Shown here: one piece after another, positions 1 to 8,120 of the stretch
Layout: each line of letters begins with the position of its first letter
How positions within the stretch are numbered: position 1 is the first letter of the stretch
From: Bacillus sp. FJAT-29790
Lineage (GTDB): Bacteria; Bacillota; Bacilli; Bacillales; Cytobacillaceae
Direction: 5' to 3'
Assembly: GCF_019039215.1 (NCBI RefSeq)
Contig: NZ_JAHNZZ010000001.1
Coordinates: 2,885,314 to 2,934,396, forward strand
Length of the DNA: 49,083 nucleotides
Translations under genes and position numbers: made by a program
The notes under the pieces: generated by a model
Database searches by the model: none
Told to the model about the DNA's origin: nothing
The model's input: only the letters and a program-made list of their open reading frames with translations

Positions 1-14
1 ATTTTCAAGTGAAA

Positions 15-262
15 ATGTCCGTAATTGGGAAGATAACGGACATTTCGGTGGATTTTCGAGGAAAAATGTCCGTCATTGAGAGGATAACGGACATTTCAGT
101 AGCTTTTCCATGAAAAATGTCCGTCATTGGGGGAGTAACGGACATTTCAGTGGCTTTTTCGATGAAAAATGTCCGTCATTGGGAGGATAACGGACATTTC
201 AGTGGCTTTTCGAGTAAAAACGTCTGTCATTGGGGAGATAACGGACATTTCGATGAAATTGA
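15..262. repeat. Tandem palindromic array, five ~51-bp units
   Basis: Units begin at 15, 66, 117, 169 and 220, so the spacing is 51, 51, 52 and 51 bp. Each carries an inverted repeat, AATGTCCGT...ACGGACATT, with a short loop, followed by a CAGTGGCTTTTCGA-like linker. The last unit is more diverged (ACGTCTGTC). The linkers are as conserved as the hairpins, so this is a tandem repeat and not repeat-spacer DNA. It may start before the window. The bases from 1 to the ecsC hairpin hold no credible gene; a 67-codon open frame here only reads through the repeats. Confidence 0.9.
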
Positions 263-360
263 GATTTCGGGAACCATTAAGCTCTTACCATTCCTGTTTT
301 CTTCATTTCGGATTGTTTAATACTTTTGCAAAATCAGGTCTTTAGAAATTAACACAAGCA

Positions 361-389
361 GCCCCAAGCTCAATAAAGCTTTGGGGCCG
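361..389 (-). terminator. Hairpin at the 3' end of ecsC
   Basis: GCCCCAAGCT and AGCTTTGGGGC form a strong stem that overlaps the ecsC stop codon. A short T-run lies on the plus-strand side (CCGTTTTC). On the minus strand the run is poor, so this may act as a terminator or as a 3' stabilising hairpin. Confidence 0.45.
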
Positions 390-1095
390 TTTTCAATATG
401 CGCATGCGATAGGCGTTTTTTGCGACTTCGCCTAGATGCTCCATTAAATTATTATTTGCGTAGGCGCCAATGACCGCACCAATTCCAGGGACAAGCTGAA
501 GGATTTTCACAAAATCGATATAGTCTCGATATTCTTGTTGAAATTCTCTCCAGTCCATATCTTTCAATCCTACACTTCTGTCTTCCCATTCCTCAATAAT
601 CTGCATCGTTTCCCTTCTTTTTTCATCACTCGAGAAAGCGAGCTTGAAGACATGGAGTATAAAAAGGCGTTCTTCATATTCATTCGTATCATATCCATAA
701 ACAGCTGCCACTTCAAAAAGGAATTTCATTTTAATTGATAAAAGCAATGGAAAATCAGCTAAACCAAGAAGTATTCCTCCCGCTCCTGTACCCGCCCCTT
801 CAATAATGGCTGTTTTCCGGTATGAAGATAATTTCCCAGTAAATTCAGCATCTTTTTCTGCAAGCGATAAACTCTTTGATTGTCTTTTTCTCGTCATTAA
901 GTTCGATCCCACTAGAGTCGCTTTGACCATGTTTTTAATACTGTCAGTCATAATTTGATGAGCTTTGTCCGGAATAAGATTATTTACCTTCATTTGCGCC
1001 TTTTTCGAAAAGCGATTAAGGAGACCGGATTTTTTTAGCATTTTCCGCTTCCACTCTTCGATCTCTTGATAAGCTTTTACCTCGTACTCATTCAT
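370..1095 (-). CDS. ecsC: EcsC family protein
   Basis: The product is 241 residues, close to B. subtilis EcsC (about 236). It is the third gene of the ecs cluster, in the usual order ecsA-ecsB-ecsC on one strand. The N-terminal half is charged and helical. A Gly/Ala-rich hydrophobic stretch around residues 95-120 (GAGTGAGGILLGLADFPLLL) is typical of the family, and a second hydrophobic patch (LQLVPGIGAVIGAYAN) lies near residue 200. An AAAGGAAG ribosome site precedes the ATG. The biochemical function of EcsC is not established; in B. subtilis ecsA and ecsB mutants have the known phenotypes. Confidence rests on sequence and gene order. Confidence 0.9.
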   Translation of the reverse strand: MNEYEVKAYQEIEEWKRKMLKKSGLLNRFSKKAQMKVNNLIPDKAHQIMTDSIKNMVKATLVGSNLMTRKRQSKSLSLAEKDAEFTGKLSSYRKTAIIEGAGTGAGGILLGLADFPLLLSIKMKFLFEVAAVYGYDTNEYEERLFILHVFKLAFSSDEKRRETMQIIEEWEDRSVGLKDMDWREFQQEYRDYIDFVKILQLVPGIGAVIGAYANNNLMEHLGEVAKNAYRMRILKTAPKLY

Positions 1096-1183
1096 AAGCG
1101 ATTCTTCCTTTGCGATTTCTGCTATTTAATACGTTAATCTGCGATAGTTAGTTTCATTCAGGAAGACTATTTCCCTTATCGTT

Positions 1184-2395
1184 TTAGGATTGAAGCTTTT
1201 TCTGAATATAAATATTAGTAAAGAAGTAAGCAAAACATAATCCGGCAATTAAGGAGATGATCGACACTATCATATCCCCTTTTACGAAAACCGCTATCGA
1301 TAATAAGACAGTTTGTAAATATAAAATCCGCGACAAAAGCTTTTTAAACGATACTTCTTTAAGCGATTCCTCTACCGGGTAAAGTTTTATCCAGAGTTTG
1401 TTTTGATGATGATTCCATAGCGGCAACAATTGAAAGCCTGTTAAATACATGAACAACAGCATGAGCAATATTTGGCCCCAACCAAATGAGAGGACATAGA
1501 TTGCGGCTGCACCAATAAAAGTCAGACGAATAAAAAGACCAAAATAATCACCAGCTCGTAAAAATGCTGTTATGTAAAGATGGCTAAAAGTGTTTTTTTG
1601 CGCAAATGTTAGCTTGCTCAACAACCAATCTAGCCATTTCCGCCTTTTCACTCGGTCCCTCAAATTCGGGACATCGGTAAACATATTGGCAAGCCGATAA
1701 AAGGTAGTCATGCGTCGTTGCTCCTGTTCTATTAACAACTCCCACTTTAATCCCTTTTCCTTCATATTTTTATGATAAAAGAATATTAAAACTAGCAGCA
1801 GTGCTACTTCTGGGAGAAGAAAGCTCATACTTGCTCCTGAAAAAATAAAAAATAAAAAAACGGCATTCACAGCATATCTAACAAAGGAATCTAATAAATG
1901 AACTTTTATTTCAACAAAGTATTGTACTTTCCAGCGAATAAGGAGGTTTAATACCTTAAAAATTAGCATAGCAAGTAAAAAGGGCAAAAATGCTTGAAAA
2001 TCCCCATTGTTAACCTTCGCATACATAGGCATAAAAATCCCAAGTCCCATAATAAGCAGGTAAACTTGAACAAGAAAACTTACCATCATTGAGCGTCTAA
2101 AATAATTGCGCAGTTTGCTTTCAAGCGGTAGAAGAAAGATGCGGTCTGCTTCTAAAAGAAATGTAAAAATAGGACTATATGTCAGTAATATCGCCAAAAA
2201 CAGCGCCATAATCAGAGCAACAGGAAACTGCTCCGGAATTGTTTTTAACCATTCTTGATAGTAAAAAGCGGCAGTGCCAAGTAAAAATATCATGACAATG
2301 ACGATATGCCCATTAAAAATGTAGCGAAGATAACGACTAAATTCTTTGCTTGACTGACTAAACCGTTCTTTCCATAACTTCTTCTCTTCAAACAT
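1184..2395 (-). CDS. ecsB: ABC transporter permease EcsB
   Basis: This is the membrane subunit of the Ecs ABC transporter, 403 residues. There are many hydrophobic segments: near residues 28-48 and 55-80, several between 100 and 215, and more between 280 and 400. A cytoplasmic, charged stretch lies around residues 215-265. Its first codon overlaps the end of ecsA by 8 bp, so the two are translationally coupled. In B. subtilis, Ecs loss affects exoenzyme secretion, competence, sporulation and intramembrane proteolysis by RasP; the transported substrate is not firmly known. The length matches the family. Confidence 0.93.
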   Translation of the reverse strand: MFEEKKLWKERFSQSSKEFSRYLRYIFNGHIVIVMIFLLGTAAFYYQEWLKTIPEQFPVALIMALFLAILLTYSPIFTFLLEADRIFLLPLESKLRNYFRRSMMVSFLVQVYLLIMGLGIFMPMYAKVNNGDFQAFLPFLLAMLIFKVLNLLIRWKVQYFVEIKVHLLDSFVRYAVNAVFLFFIFSGASMSFLLPEVALLLVLIFFYHKNMKEKGLKWELLIEQEQRRMTTFYRLANMFTDVPNLRDRVKRRKWLDWLLSKLTFAQKNTFSHLYITAFLRAGDYFGLFIRLTFIGAAAIYVLSFGWGQILLMLLFMYLTGFQLLPLWNHHQNKLWIKLYPVEESLKEVSFKKLLSRILYLQTVLLSIAVFVKGDMIVSIISLIAGLCFAYFFTNIYIQKKLQS

Positions 2396-3128
2396 TGTCT
2401 TCTTCCTTTGTCAGTTGAATATAAAGATCATCAAGCGTTGCACCAGGCATGGCGAACTGAATCCTTAATTCTGAAAGCGTCCCCTGCGCCCTCACCTTAC
2501 CTTCATGCAAAATGACAAACCGGTCACAATATCGTTCTGCTGTCGCAAGAATATGAGTAGACATTAAAATACCCGCGCCGCCATCTTTCATTTTTTTCAT
2601 CAGATCAAGTAAAGATTGAATGCCTAGCGGGTCAAGCCCGACAAATGGCTCATCGACGATATATAAGGAAGGCTGAACCAAAAAAGCACACATAATCATC
2701 ACCTTTTGCTTCATCCCTTTGGAAAAGTGAGCCGGGAACCATTTCAACCGTTTTTCCATCCGGAACTCCTTTAAGAGCCTCTCCATTCTTTCCTTAAATA
2801 CTTCTTCATCAAGGCCATACGCCATTGCCGTAATTTTCAAATGTTCTTCCAATGTTAGCTCATCATATAAAATCGGGGTTTCAGGCACGAAGGTGAACTG
2901 CCTCCGGTACCCTTCTTTATCTTTATGAAATGTTTTCCCGCTAATTGTAATCATCCCGCTATGGGGTTCCATGAGGCCAATGACATGTTTAATTGTCGTA
3001 CTTTTTCCAGCTCCATTTAACCCAATTAAGCCAACAATTTCTTGTTCTCTAACTTCAAAAGAAATATCTTTTAATACCGGGTTTCTCGAATAGCCACCAG
3101 TAACATTCTCTATTTGCAAAAGAGCCAT
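2388..3128 (-). CDS. ecsA: ABC transporter ATP-binding protein EcsA
   Basis: This is the ATPase of the Ecs transporter, 246 residues from the chosen ATG. Walker A is GLNGAGKST, the signature is FSKGMKQKV and Walker B is LYIVDEPFVGLD, with the H-loop in STHIL. I chose the start at MALLQIENV because GGGAAGGA lies just upstream. An in-frame ATG 11 codons earlier would give an atypical N-terminus. It is divergent from hit across an 860-bp gap. EcsA pairs with EcsB (8-bp overlap). Confident family and gene-order call. Confidence 0.94.
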   Translation of the reverse strand: MALLQIENVTGGYSRNPVLKDISFEVREQEIVGLIGLNGAGKSTTIKHVIGLMEPHSGMITISGKTFHKDKEGYRRQFTFVPETPILYDELTLEEHLKITAMAYGLDEEVFKERMERLLKEFRMEKRLKWFPAHFSKGMKQKVMIMCAFLVQPSLYIVDEPFVGLDPLGIQSLLDLMKKMKDGGAGILMSTHILATAERYCDRFVILHEGKVRAQGTLSELRIQFAMPGATLDDLYIQLTKEEDNV

Positions 3129-3312
3129 TTTCAACGTCCTTCCCTTAATTGCTATTACCATTGTAGAAAAAGCGATGGCCGCTTGTCCACTTTCTAGAGG
3201 TGTTATGAGTGTAAAGGGACTCTTTATTTTCCTTAGCCTCTCTCGGATTAAAAATAATATTTCTTTATCACTGGATGTATATGAAATCTGAAAGCGGGTA
3301 TTCTAATCTATG

Positions 3313-3715
3313 AAGGGGAAACAAGCCACTTGATAATCAAAGAATTATCAAAATTTGAAATGAGGTGTCTGTAGCAGACAGTTTCCTTTCATTAAACGCG
3401 ATAAGCTTCTAACGTTTTGCATATAAATGTATGTTCAAAAAGAAGTAAAAAACTTTTTGAGCAGCATCTATAACTAAGGGGATGGTTGCATTGGGCTACT
3501 ATTGTGCTAATTAACCGAAGATCTATGCATCTGATCGCCTAACCCGAAGGTGGTCTAGCATTCACTTTGAAATGAGGTGTCTGTTAAAGACAATTACCAG
3601 GCTTTATACGTTGAATAACATATAAAGTAATAAGGGGATGGTCAGCTTGAACAAAGATCGAAAGTCTCTAGAAGTAAACACAATCATTCAAAAATAAATG
3701 AGGTGTTTATCAAAG
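3313..3715 (+). repeat. Degenerate ~160-bp triplicate motif region
   Basis: AAGGGGA(TGGT) occurs at 3313, 3476 and 3632. ATGAGGTGTCTGT or a close variant occurs at 3360, 3572 and 3698. Each AAGGGG is followed 8-10 nt later by a TTG. The three ATGAGGTGT motifs would read MRCL with stop codons soon after. Function unknown; the copies share motifs but not full-length identity. Confidence 0.5.
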
Positions 3716-3762
3716 GGAATAACCTGAAGTAGAAACGTCGAAACGAAGCTTTCCCCTTCACG

Positions 3763-3796
3763 AAGGCAGGATTCCATGCGGATCCTGCCTTTAAAC
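3763..3796 (+). terminator. Terminator-like hairpin upstream of hit
   Basis: AAGGCAGGAT(T)CC pairs with GGATCCTGCCTT across a 4-nt loop and is followed by TTAAACCTTT. No protein gene ends just before it. It could end a short RNA made from the repeat-bearing region upstream. Confidence 0.5.
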
Positions 3797-3847
3797 CTTT
3801 AGAAAATTATGATAAGATAAATTGAAAAGTCCACACGCCTTCGAAAA

Positions 3848-3930
3848 TCAAGTGTTCTAAACCTTATCAAGCACTTTCATCATCTAATTGAGCACTTTCC
3901 ACATAATATTGAGCATTTTTCCGATCTTAT
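3848..3930. repeat. Short tandem array, ~20-bp units (TCAAGCAC type)
   Basis: Four units start at 3848, 3867, 3888 and 3909 (19-21 bp apart). Their core is ATCAAGCACTTTC or ATTGAGCACTTTC. A similar core (TATCAAGCGC, TATCGAGCAC on the minus strand) recurs near 48.1 kb. Confidence 0.75.
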
Positions 3931-3986
3931 AGGGGCGTGAAGCTTGATATTAGAAATATTTACTATTGGGAACAGGAGATGTAATG

Positions 3987-4418
3987 ATGAGCGATTGTAT
4001 TTTTTGTAAAATAGTGAATGGAGAAATTCCTTCAGCAAAAGTATTTGAAAATGAGCATGTCGTAGCTTTTCTAGATATTAGTCAGGTTACAAAGGGTCAT
4101 ACATTAGTGATTCCTAAAATACATAAAGAAAACGTATTCGAATTAGATGCCGAAACCGCTCGTCACATTTTTGAAGCTGTTCCTAAGATCGCTGGTGCGA
4201 TTAAAGCGGAGTACAGTCCACTCGGCTTAAACATACTTAATAACAATGGCAAGGATGCTGGACAAGAAGTATTCCATTTTCATTTGCACCTTATCCCTCG
4301 TTATGGAAGTGGCGACGGCTTTGGAGCAGTTTGGAAATCGCATCAATCTGATTATACGCCAGCTGACCTGCAAGAGATCGCAGGAAGCATCCAAAAACAT
4401 TTAATAGTGAATAATTAA
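3987..4418 (+). CDS. hit: HIT family nucleotide-binding hydrolase
   Basis: This is a histidine-triad protein of 143 residues. The catalytic triad HFHLHLIPR is near residue 100, and the N-terminal CxxC (CIFC) is typical of zinc-binding bacterial HIT proteins. Family members hydrolyse nucleoside phosphoramidates or adenylylated substrates; the physiological substrate here is unknown. I chose the ATG that gives MSDCIFCK, because AGGAG sits 7-8 nt upstream. A second ATG one codon earlier is possible. It is divergent from ecsA, as in B. subtilis. Confidence 0.93.
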   Translation: MSDCIFCKIVNGEIPSAKVFENEHVVAFLDISQVTKGHTLVIPKIHKENVFELDAETARHIFEAVPKIAGAIKAEYSPLGLNILNNNGKDAGQEVFHFHLHLIPRYGSGDGFGAVWKSHQSDYTPADLQEIAGSIQKHLIVNN

Positions 4419-4422
4419 GAAA

Positions 4423-4463
4423 AAAGAGACTTCTTCTAATGAATAATTAGAAAAGTCTTTTTA
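4423..4463 (+). terminator. Rho-independent terminator after hit
   Basis: AGACTTCTTCTAAT pairs with ATTAGAAAAGTCT across a short loop and is followed by a T-rich tract (TTTTTACTTTTTT). Confidence 0.75.
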
Positions 4464-4656
4464 CTTTTTTATCCTCTCCTAACTTTAATAACAAGAATTC
4501 AAATCTCACTAAACTTTTCAAAATATTCATATTTCCATCTGTACAAATACATTTTTTTTGTTAACATAAGAATATCTTTTAAATCATAGAAAAAAATCAT
4601 TTTTAGATGGTCCTTTTACATCGGGGACTTTTTGAAGAATAATGGAGGGAAATAAA

Positions 4657-5739
4657 ATGAATCGCGCATTTAATTTTAACGCAGGGCCTGCTGTCTTACC
4701 TGATTCAGTGTTAAAAGCGGCTGAAAAAAATTGGCTTAATTTTAATAATAGTGGAATGGCGGTTATGGAAATTAGCCACAGAAGCAAAGAGTATGAGGCC
4801 ATCCATGAAAAAGCTAAATCCCTATTGCGACAGCTCTTGTCCATACCGGATAGCCACGAGGTTCTATTTCTACAGGGTGGAGCAAGCCTTCAATTCACGA
4901 TGGTTCCAATGAATCTGCTTTCAGAAGGGAAATCAGGTCATTATATTTTAACCGGAGTCTGGTCCGAAAAGGCTTTGCAGGAGGCCGAAAAAATCGGTCA
5001 CACTTCAATCGCCGCTTCAAGTAAAGAACAACAATATCGCTCTATTCCTGACTTTAACCATGAGAGTTTATCCGAGGATGCCGCTTATCTGCACATAACA
5101 AGTAATAATACCGTTTACGGCACTCAGTGGCATTCTTTTCCTTCGAATGAAAAAGCACCATTAATAGCCGATATGTCGAGTGATATCCTTAGTAAGCCTT
5201 TAAATATTCAAAATTTCGACCTCATCTATGCAGGAGCGCAAAAAAATCTCGGCCCTTCAGGTGTAACAGTTGTTATTATCAATAAAGAACTGCTTGCAAG
5301 ATCAGATAAAAACTTGCCGACAATGCTTAATTATGGCACTTATGAAAAACACAATTCGCTTTATAACACTCCCCCTACCCTTGCGATTTATTTGCTCTCA
5401 CTCGTTCTAGAATGGGCAGAAGGAGAAGGAGGATTGCCTATAATCGAAAAAAGAAATGAAGAAAAGGCAGCCATTTTATACAATGCCATCGATGAAAGTG
5501 ACGGCTTCTATCTTGGACACGCAGAAAAGAACAGCCGGTCAAAAATGAATGTTACATTTAATCTTCATAATGAAGAATCGGCCAAAAAATTTCTTCAGCA
5601 AGCAAAAGAAGCAGGCTTTATCGGCCTGAACGGTCACAGGTCTATCGGAGGTTGCCGCGCCTCCATTTATAATGCTATTCCTGCCGAACATGTTTACCAG
5701 CTTGCAGAGTTCATGAATGCCTTTAAGAAAAAGAATTAA
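4657..5739 (+). CDS. serC: Phosphoserine aminotransferase
   Basis: It converts 3-phosphohydroxypyruvate and glutamate to O-phosphoserine and 2-oxoglutarate, the second step of serine synthesis, in the cytoplasm. It has 360 residues, as expected. It is a class-V PLP enzyme: FNAGPAVLP is at the N-terminus, the cofactor-binding lysine lies in YAGAQKNLGPSG near residue 197, and GLNGHRSIGGCRASIYNA is near the C-terminus. GGAGGG 6 nt upstream of the ATG sets the start; an in-frame ATG five codons earlier lies before this site. The position between hit and trpP matches B. subtilis. Confidence 0.96.
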   Translation: MNRAFNFNAGPAVLPDSVLKAAEKNWLNFNNSGMAVMEISHRSKEYEAIHEKAKSLLRQLLSIPDSHEVLFLQGGASLQFTMVPMNLLSEGKSGHYILTGVWSEKALQEAEKIGHTSIAASSKEQQYRSIPDFNHESLSEDAAYLHITSNNTVYGTQWHSFPSNEKAPLIADMSSDILSKPLNIQNFDLIYAGAQKNLGPSGVTVVIINKELLARSDKNLPTMLNYGTYEKHNSLYNTPPTLAIYLLSLVLEWAEGEGGLPIIEKRNEEKAAILYNAIDESDGFYLGHAEKNSRSKMNVTFNLHNEESAKKFLQQAKEAGFIGLNGHRSIGGCRASIYNAIPAEHVYQLAEFMNAFKKKN

Positions 5740-5775
5740 CAGAAAATAATTTCTTTATTCAAGGCTAATATATGT

Positions 5776-5868
5776 TATAATTAATGAAAGTTTTTCGCTG
5801 CAGGCAATGAGTGCACTGCAGGAGAAACAAATTTTACAATGCTTAGAATAGCAGAGGAGAGATGAGAA
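5776..5868 (+). promoter_or_regulatory. trpP leader with possible TRAP-binding triplets
   Basis: A TATAAT sequence lies at 5776-5781, with no good -35. The leader then carries GAG at 5809 and 5822, TAG at 5844 and 5849, and GAG at 5854, 5857 and 5864, running across the ribosome site up to the ATG at 5869. In B. subtilis, TRAP bound to tryptophan represses translation of trpP (yhaG) through a row of GAG/UAG triplets that overlaps the initiation region. The last five triplets are close together but not perfectly spaced, so TRAP control is inferred. Confidence 0.4.
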
Positions 5869-6396
5869 ATGAATACGAAAAATCTTGTAGCCTTATCCCT
5901 TTTGGTGGGAATGGGTGCGGTATTGCATGCAGTTGTCCCAGGCTTTTTCCTTGGAATGAAGCCTGACATGATGTTAACGATGATGTTTTTAGGCATTATT
6001 CTTTTTCCTGATAGAAAAAGCGTGATGCTGCTTGGCATAGTGACTGGCTTGATTTCCGGCTTAACCACTACCTTCCCAGGTGGACTAATTCCGAACATCA
6101 TTGATAAACCCGTTACTGCAGCAGTATTTTTCGGTTTATTCCTAGCCTTACGCAAGTTTCAAAAATCGATTGTCAGTGTCGCTATTTTAACCGCTGTTGG
6201 AACTCTTATTTCCGGAATTGTGTTTTTAACATCGGCTTACTTTATCGTTGGGTTACCAGGTCCGTTCACTGCATTATTCGCCGCAGTTGTACTGCCAGCA
6301 GCAGCTGTAAACACAATCACAATGATTGTTCTTTATCCAGTGGCACAAACAATTGTAAAGAGAACAAAGCTGACACAACAATCAGTTAGTCATTAA
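5869..6396 (+). CDS. trpP: Tryptophan transporter TrpP
   Basis: The product is a 175-residue integral membrane protein with about five hydrophobic segments. It is similar in length and position to B. subtilis TrpP (YhaG), which is needed for high-affinity tryptophan uptake. The start is MNTKNLVALSLLVGMG, with AGAGGAGAG just upstream. It lies 129 bp downstream of serC and has its own leader with candidate TRAP triplets. It ends in a perfect palindromic terminator shared with the convergent gene. Confidence 0.9.
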   Translation: MNTKNLVALSLLVGMGAVLHAVVPGFFLGMKPDMMLTMMFLGIILFPDRKSVMLLGIVTGLISGLTTTFPGGLIPNIIDKPVTAAVFFGLFLALRKFQKSIVSVAILTAVGTLISGIVFLTSAYFIVGLPGPFTALFAAVVLPAAAVNTITMIVLYPVAQTIVKRTKLTQQSVSH

Positions 6397-6437
6397 TAAA
6401 GAAAAAACCCGCAGCTGCGGGTTTTTTCTTTATTAAT
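6392..6437. terminator. Perfect 46-bp palindromic bidirectional terminator
   Basis: The left arm 6392-6414 and right arm 6415-6437 are exact reverse complements, centred on CCCGCAG/CTGCGGG with A-run and T-run flanks. It serves trpP (+) and the small gene at 6450 (-). Confidence 0.9.
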
Positions 6438-6449
6438 GGAAATTTCTTA

Positions 6450-6641
6450 TTACCGGAAGCTATGCATAATCACTCCGATCAACAGAAAAACAATCCCTCC
6501 AGCAGCAAGTGTAGCCGCCCTCTTTTTTAAAATATATTTTGGCGGATATACCCCGGGCCTTTTGATCGCCAACATAAAATGAACTCCGCCGGCGATCAAT
6601 ATAGCCCCAATCGTAAAGATCCCCGCTGTCATTCCTGACAT
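6450..6641 (-). CDS. Small two-helix membrane protein, unknown function
   Basis: The product is 63 residues with two hydrophobic segments (about 5-27 and 46-60) separated by a basic, Pro/Tyr-containing loop (KRPGVYPPKYILKKR). The start at MSGMTAGIF is set by GGGGAGGGG about 6 nt upstream; the earlier in-frame ATG would lie on that site. It is convergent with trpP. I do not recognise the family. The B. subtilis gene at this spot, yhaH (YtxH-type), looks different. Confidence 0.7.
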   Translation of the reverse strand: MSGMTAGIFTIGAILIAGGVHFMLAIKRPGVYPPKYILKKRAATLAAGGIVFLLIGVIMHSFR

Positions 6642-6738
6642 TCGGCTTCCCCTCCCCATGAACCATCCGAACGATCTTTTATTATTATATGTATGCTTGT
6701 TTCCGCAAAGCTATGAAATAGAAGCGATTCCTTTTTTC

Positions 6739-6902
6739 AATCAAATTCGCCTGGCGTATTTGCCATATTTTTATCGAGCCTGTTCGATAAAAATCTGGGG
6801 CATCCGCCGGAGGCTTAACTTTATTCAGCCGGGGTTTAAACCCCCACTGAATTGAAATACATGTTTGCATTCATCTCAAAACTTCTGCTGAATAAAGTTA
6901 AA
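6739..6902 (+). repeat. Dispersed multi-hairpin element, copy A1
   Basis: This is one of four related ~165-195-bp sequences (also 17630, 33823 and 40394). The order of parts is: AATCAAATTCGCC with a small palindrome, a TATCGAGC...GCTCGATAA-like hairpin, CCGCCGGAGGCTT, CTTTATTCAGCCGGGGTTT, and a right end TTCTGCTGAATAAAGTTAA that is the inverse of the internal AACTTTATTCAGC. This copy has lost about 25 bp of the AGAAGTGTAAGACTTCT part. It carries no gene. Confidence 0.85.
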
Positions 6903-7200
6903 GAAAAGGCAGCCATACTTAAAAACCGCTCATCATTTTTCAAAAAAAAATATGTTTTTCATTTGGCAGCAATTTATTCTATAAAAAGAAGGAATATTCC
7001 TTTTTTAGTCGAAAACTAATATATTACTAAAAGACTTTTTTCTCAGTTTTGACGATACTGAGTTCATTTTCTTATTAATGGGCATGATACATCGCTATAC
7101 AAAAAAATTTCTAAAAATTTGGTATATTTTTATCTTTATTAATTTTTGTTTTATTGGCATAATGTATAGTAGAGAATTTAAAAAGTGGGTGACGAATTGA
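6903..7200 (+). other. AT-rich leader region of hpr
   Basis: About 300 bp of very AT-rich sequence between element A1 and hpr. A CATAAT/TATAGT stretch at 7159-7170 could hold the hpr -10, but no convincing -35 is seen. No gene is supported. Confidence 0.5.
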
Positions 7201-7776
7201 ATGACTGAAAAACTGTACACAATGAAAGAAGCAATGCTCTTTAGCCAGAGGATCGCTCAATTAAGTAAAGCATTATGGAAGTCCGTTGAAAAGGACTGGC
7301 AACAATGGATCAAGCCCTATGATTTAAACATTAATGAACATCATATTCTAACGATTGCTTATCATTTAAATGGCGCCTCCATTTCCGATGTAGCAAAATT
7401 TGGAGTAATGCATGTTTCAACTGCATTTAACTTTTCAAAAAAGCTCGAGGAACGGGGATTACTAAAGTTTTCTAAAAAAGAGAGCGATAAACGGAATACT
7501 TATATCCAACTTACTGAGGAAGGTGAAAAGGTTTTATTATCCTTGATGGAAACTTATGATCCTGATAAAAACGCGGCGTTTTCTGGTGCAAAACCTCTTC
7601 GGGAATTGTATGGAAAGTTCCCGGAAATTATCGAAATAATGGCGATCGTCCGCAATATATATGGGGATGATTTTATGGAGATCTTTGAAAAGTCATTTTC
7701 AAACATCGAAAATGATTTTATAGAAGCCGAAGGAAAACTAAAGAAAAGGGAAATCTTCCTGCAAGAATCTGTTTAG
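7201..7776 (+). CDS. hpr: MarR-family transition-state regulator Hpr/ScoC
   Basis: The product is 191 residues with a MarR-type winged helix-turn-helix between about residues 35 and 125. It contains [18 protein letters not shown] and [20 protein letters not shown], which are almost invariant in Hpr. In B. subtilis Hpr (ScoC) represses extracellular protease genes (aprE, nprE), sinI and others during the transition to stationary phase and sporulation. The start ATG is preceded by GTGGGTGA. It is placed downstream of trpP as in B. subtilis. Confidence 0.96.
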   Translation: MTEKLYTMKEAMLFSQRIAQLSKALWKSVEKDWQQWIKPYDLNINEHHILTIAYHLNGASISDVAKFGVMHVSTAFNFSKKLEERGLLKFSKKESDKRNTYIQLTEEGEKVLLSLMETYDPDKNAAFSGAKPLRELYGKFPEIIEIMAIVRNIYGDDFMEIFEKSFSNIENDFIEAEGKLKKREIFLQESV

Positions 7777-8120
7777 TATTCAAAGATGGTTTATTAATTT
7801 TTTCATAAGGGGCAGGAATTAACTTTGCTTTATACAAGCATGCACAACCTCTTGAGGCTACAGACGAGGATGCAATGATGTGAAAGTTCTTTAAAAAGCG
7901 GATGAAAATGAACAAAAGCATCCGCTTTTTGTTTTTCTAAATCTTTGCTCAATTACTCACATAAAGTATCGAATGACTCAACTCCTTTTTAAAGTTCAAA
8001 CTTACAGCATGCTCTCGAATTGAATTAGGTTATTTTCCTATTGATTTTTTCCATCTTTCGTCGTAAAGTATCTTTGTAAGTTTGGAAGTACAATATTTCT
8101 CCCTTTGGAGGTATGTGACG
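7777..8120. other. Intergenic region after hpr
   Basis: It holds the hpr terminator at 7893-7931 and AT-rich sequence before the next gene. I see no further gene, repeat or clear promoter. Confidence 0.5.
7893..7931 (+). terminator. Rho-independent terminator after hpr
   Basis: AAAAAGCGGATG pairs with CATCCGCTTTTT around a 14-nt loop, and a T-run follows. Confidence 0.85.

Larger units (their letters stand above)
3129..3986. other. Gene-poor ecsA-hit intergenic region
   Basis: About 860 bp between divergent genes with no credible protein gene. It holds degenerate repeated motifs: AAGGGGA at 3313, 3476 and 3632, and ATGAGGTGT at 3360, 3572 and 3698. It also has a terminator-like hairpin (3763-3792) and a short tandem array (3848-3930). 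Promoters for ecsA and hit must lie here, but I could not place them with confidence. Confidence 0.7.

Noticed and set aside
15..262. Possible CRISPR array (regular palindromic repeats)
   Set aside because: The sequence between hairpins is as conserved as the hairpins, with no unique spacers, and no cas genes are nearby. It is a tandem repeat.
4584..4844. Antisense frame at the serC start
   Set aside because: A shadow of serC, without a ribosome site.
5781..6155. Antisense frame to trpP
   Set aside because: It lies wholly opposite a recognised gene with good codon and start signals and has no ribosome site.
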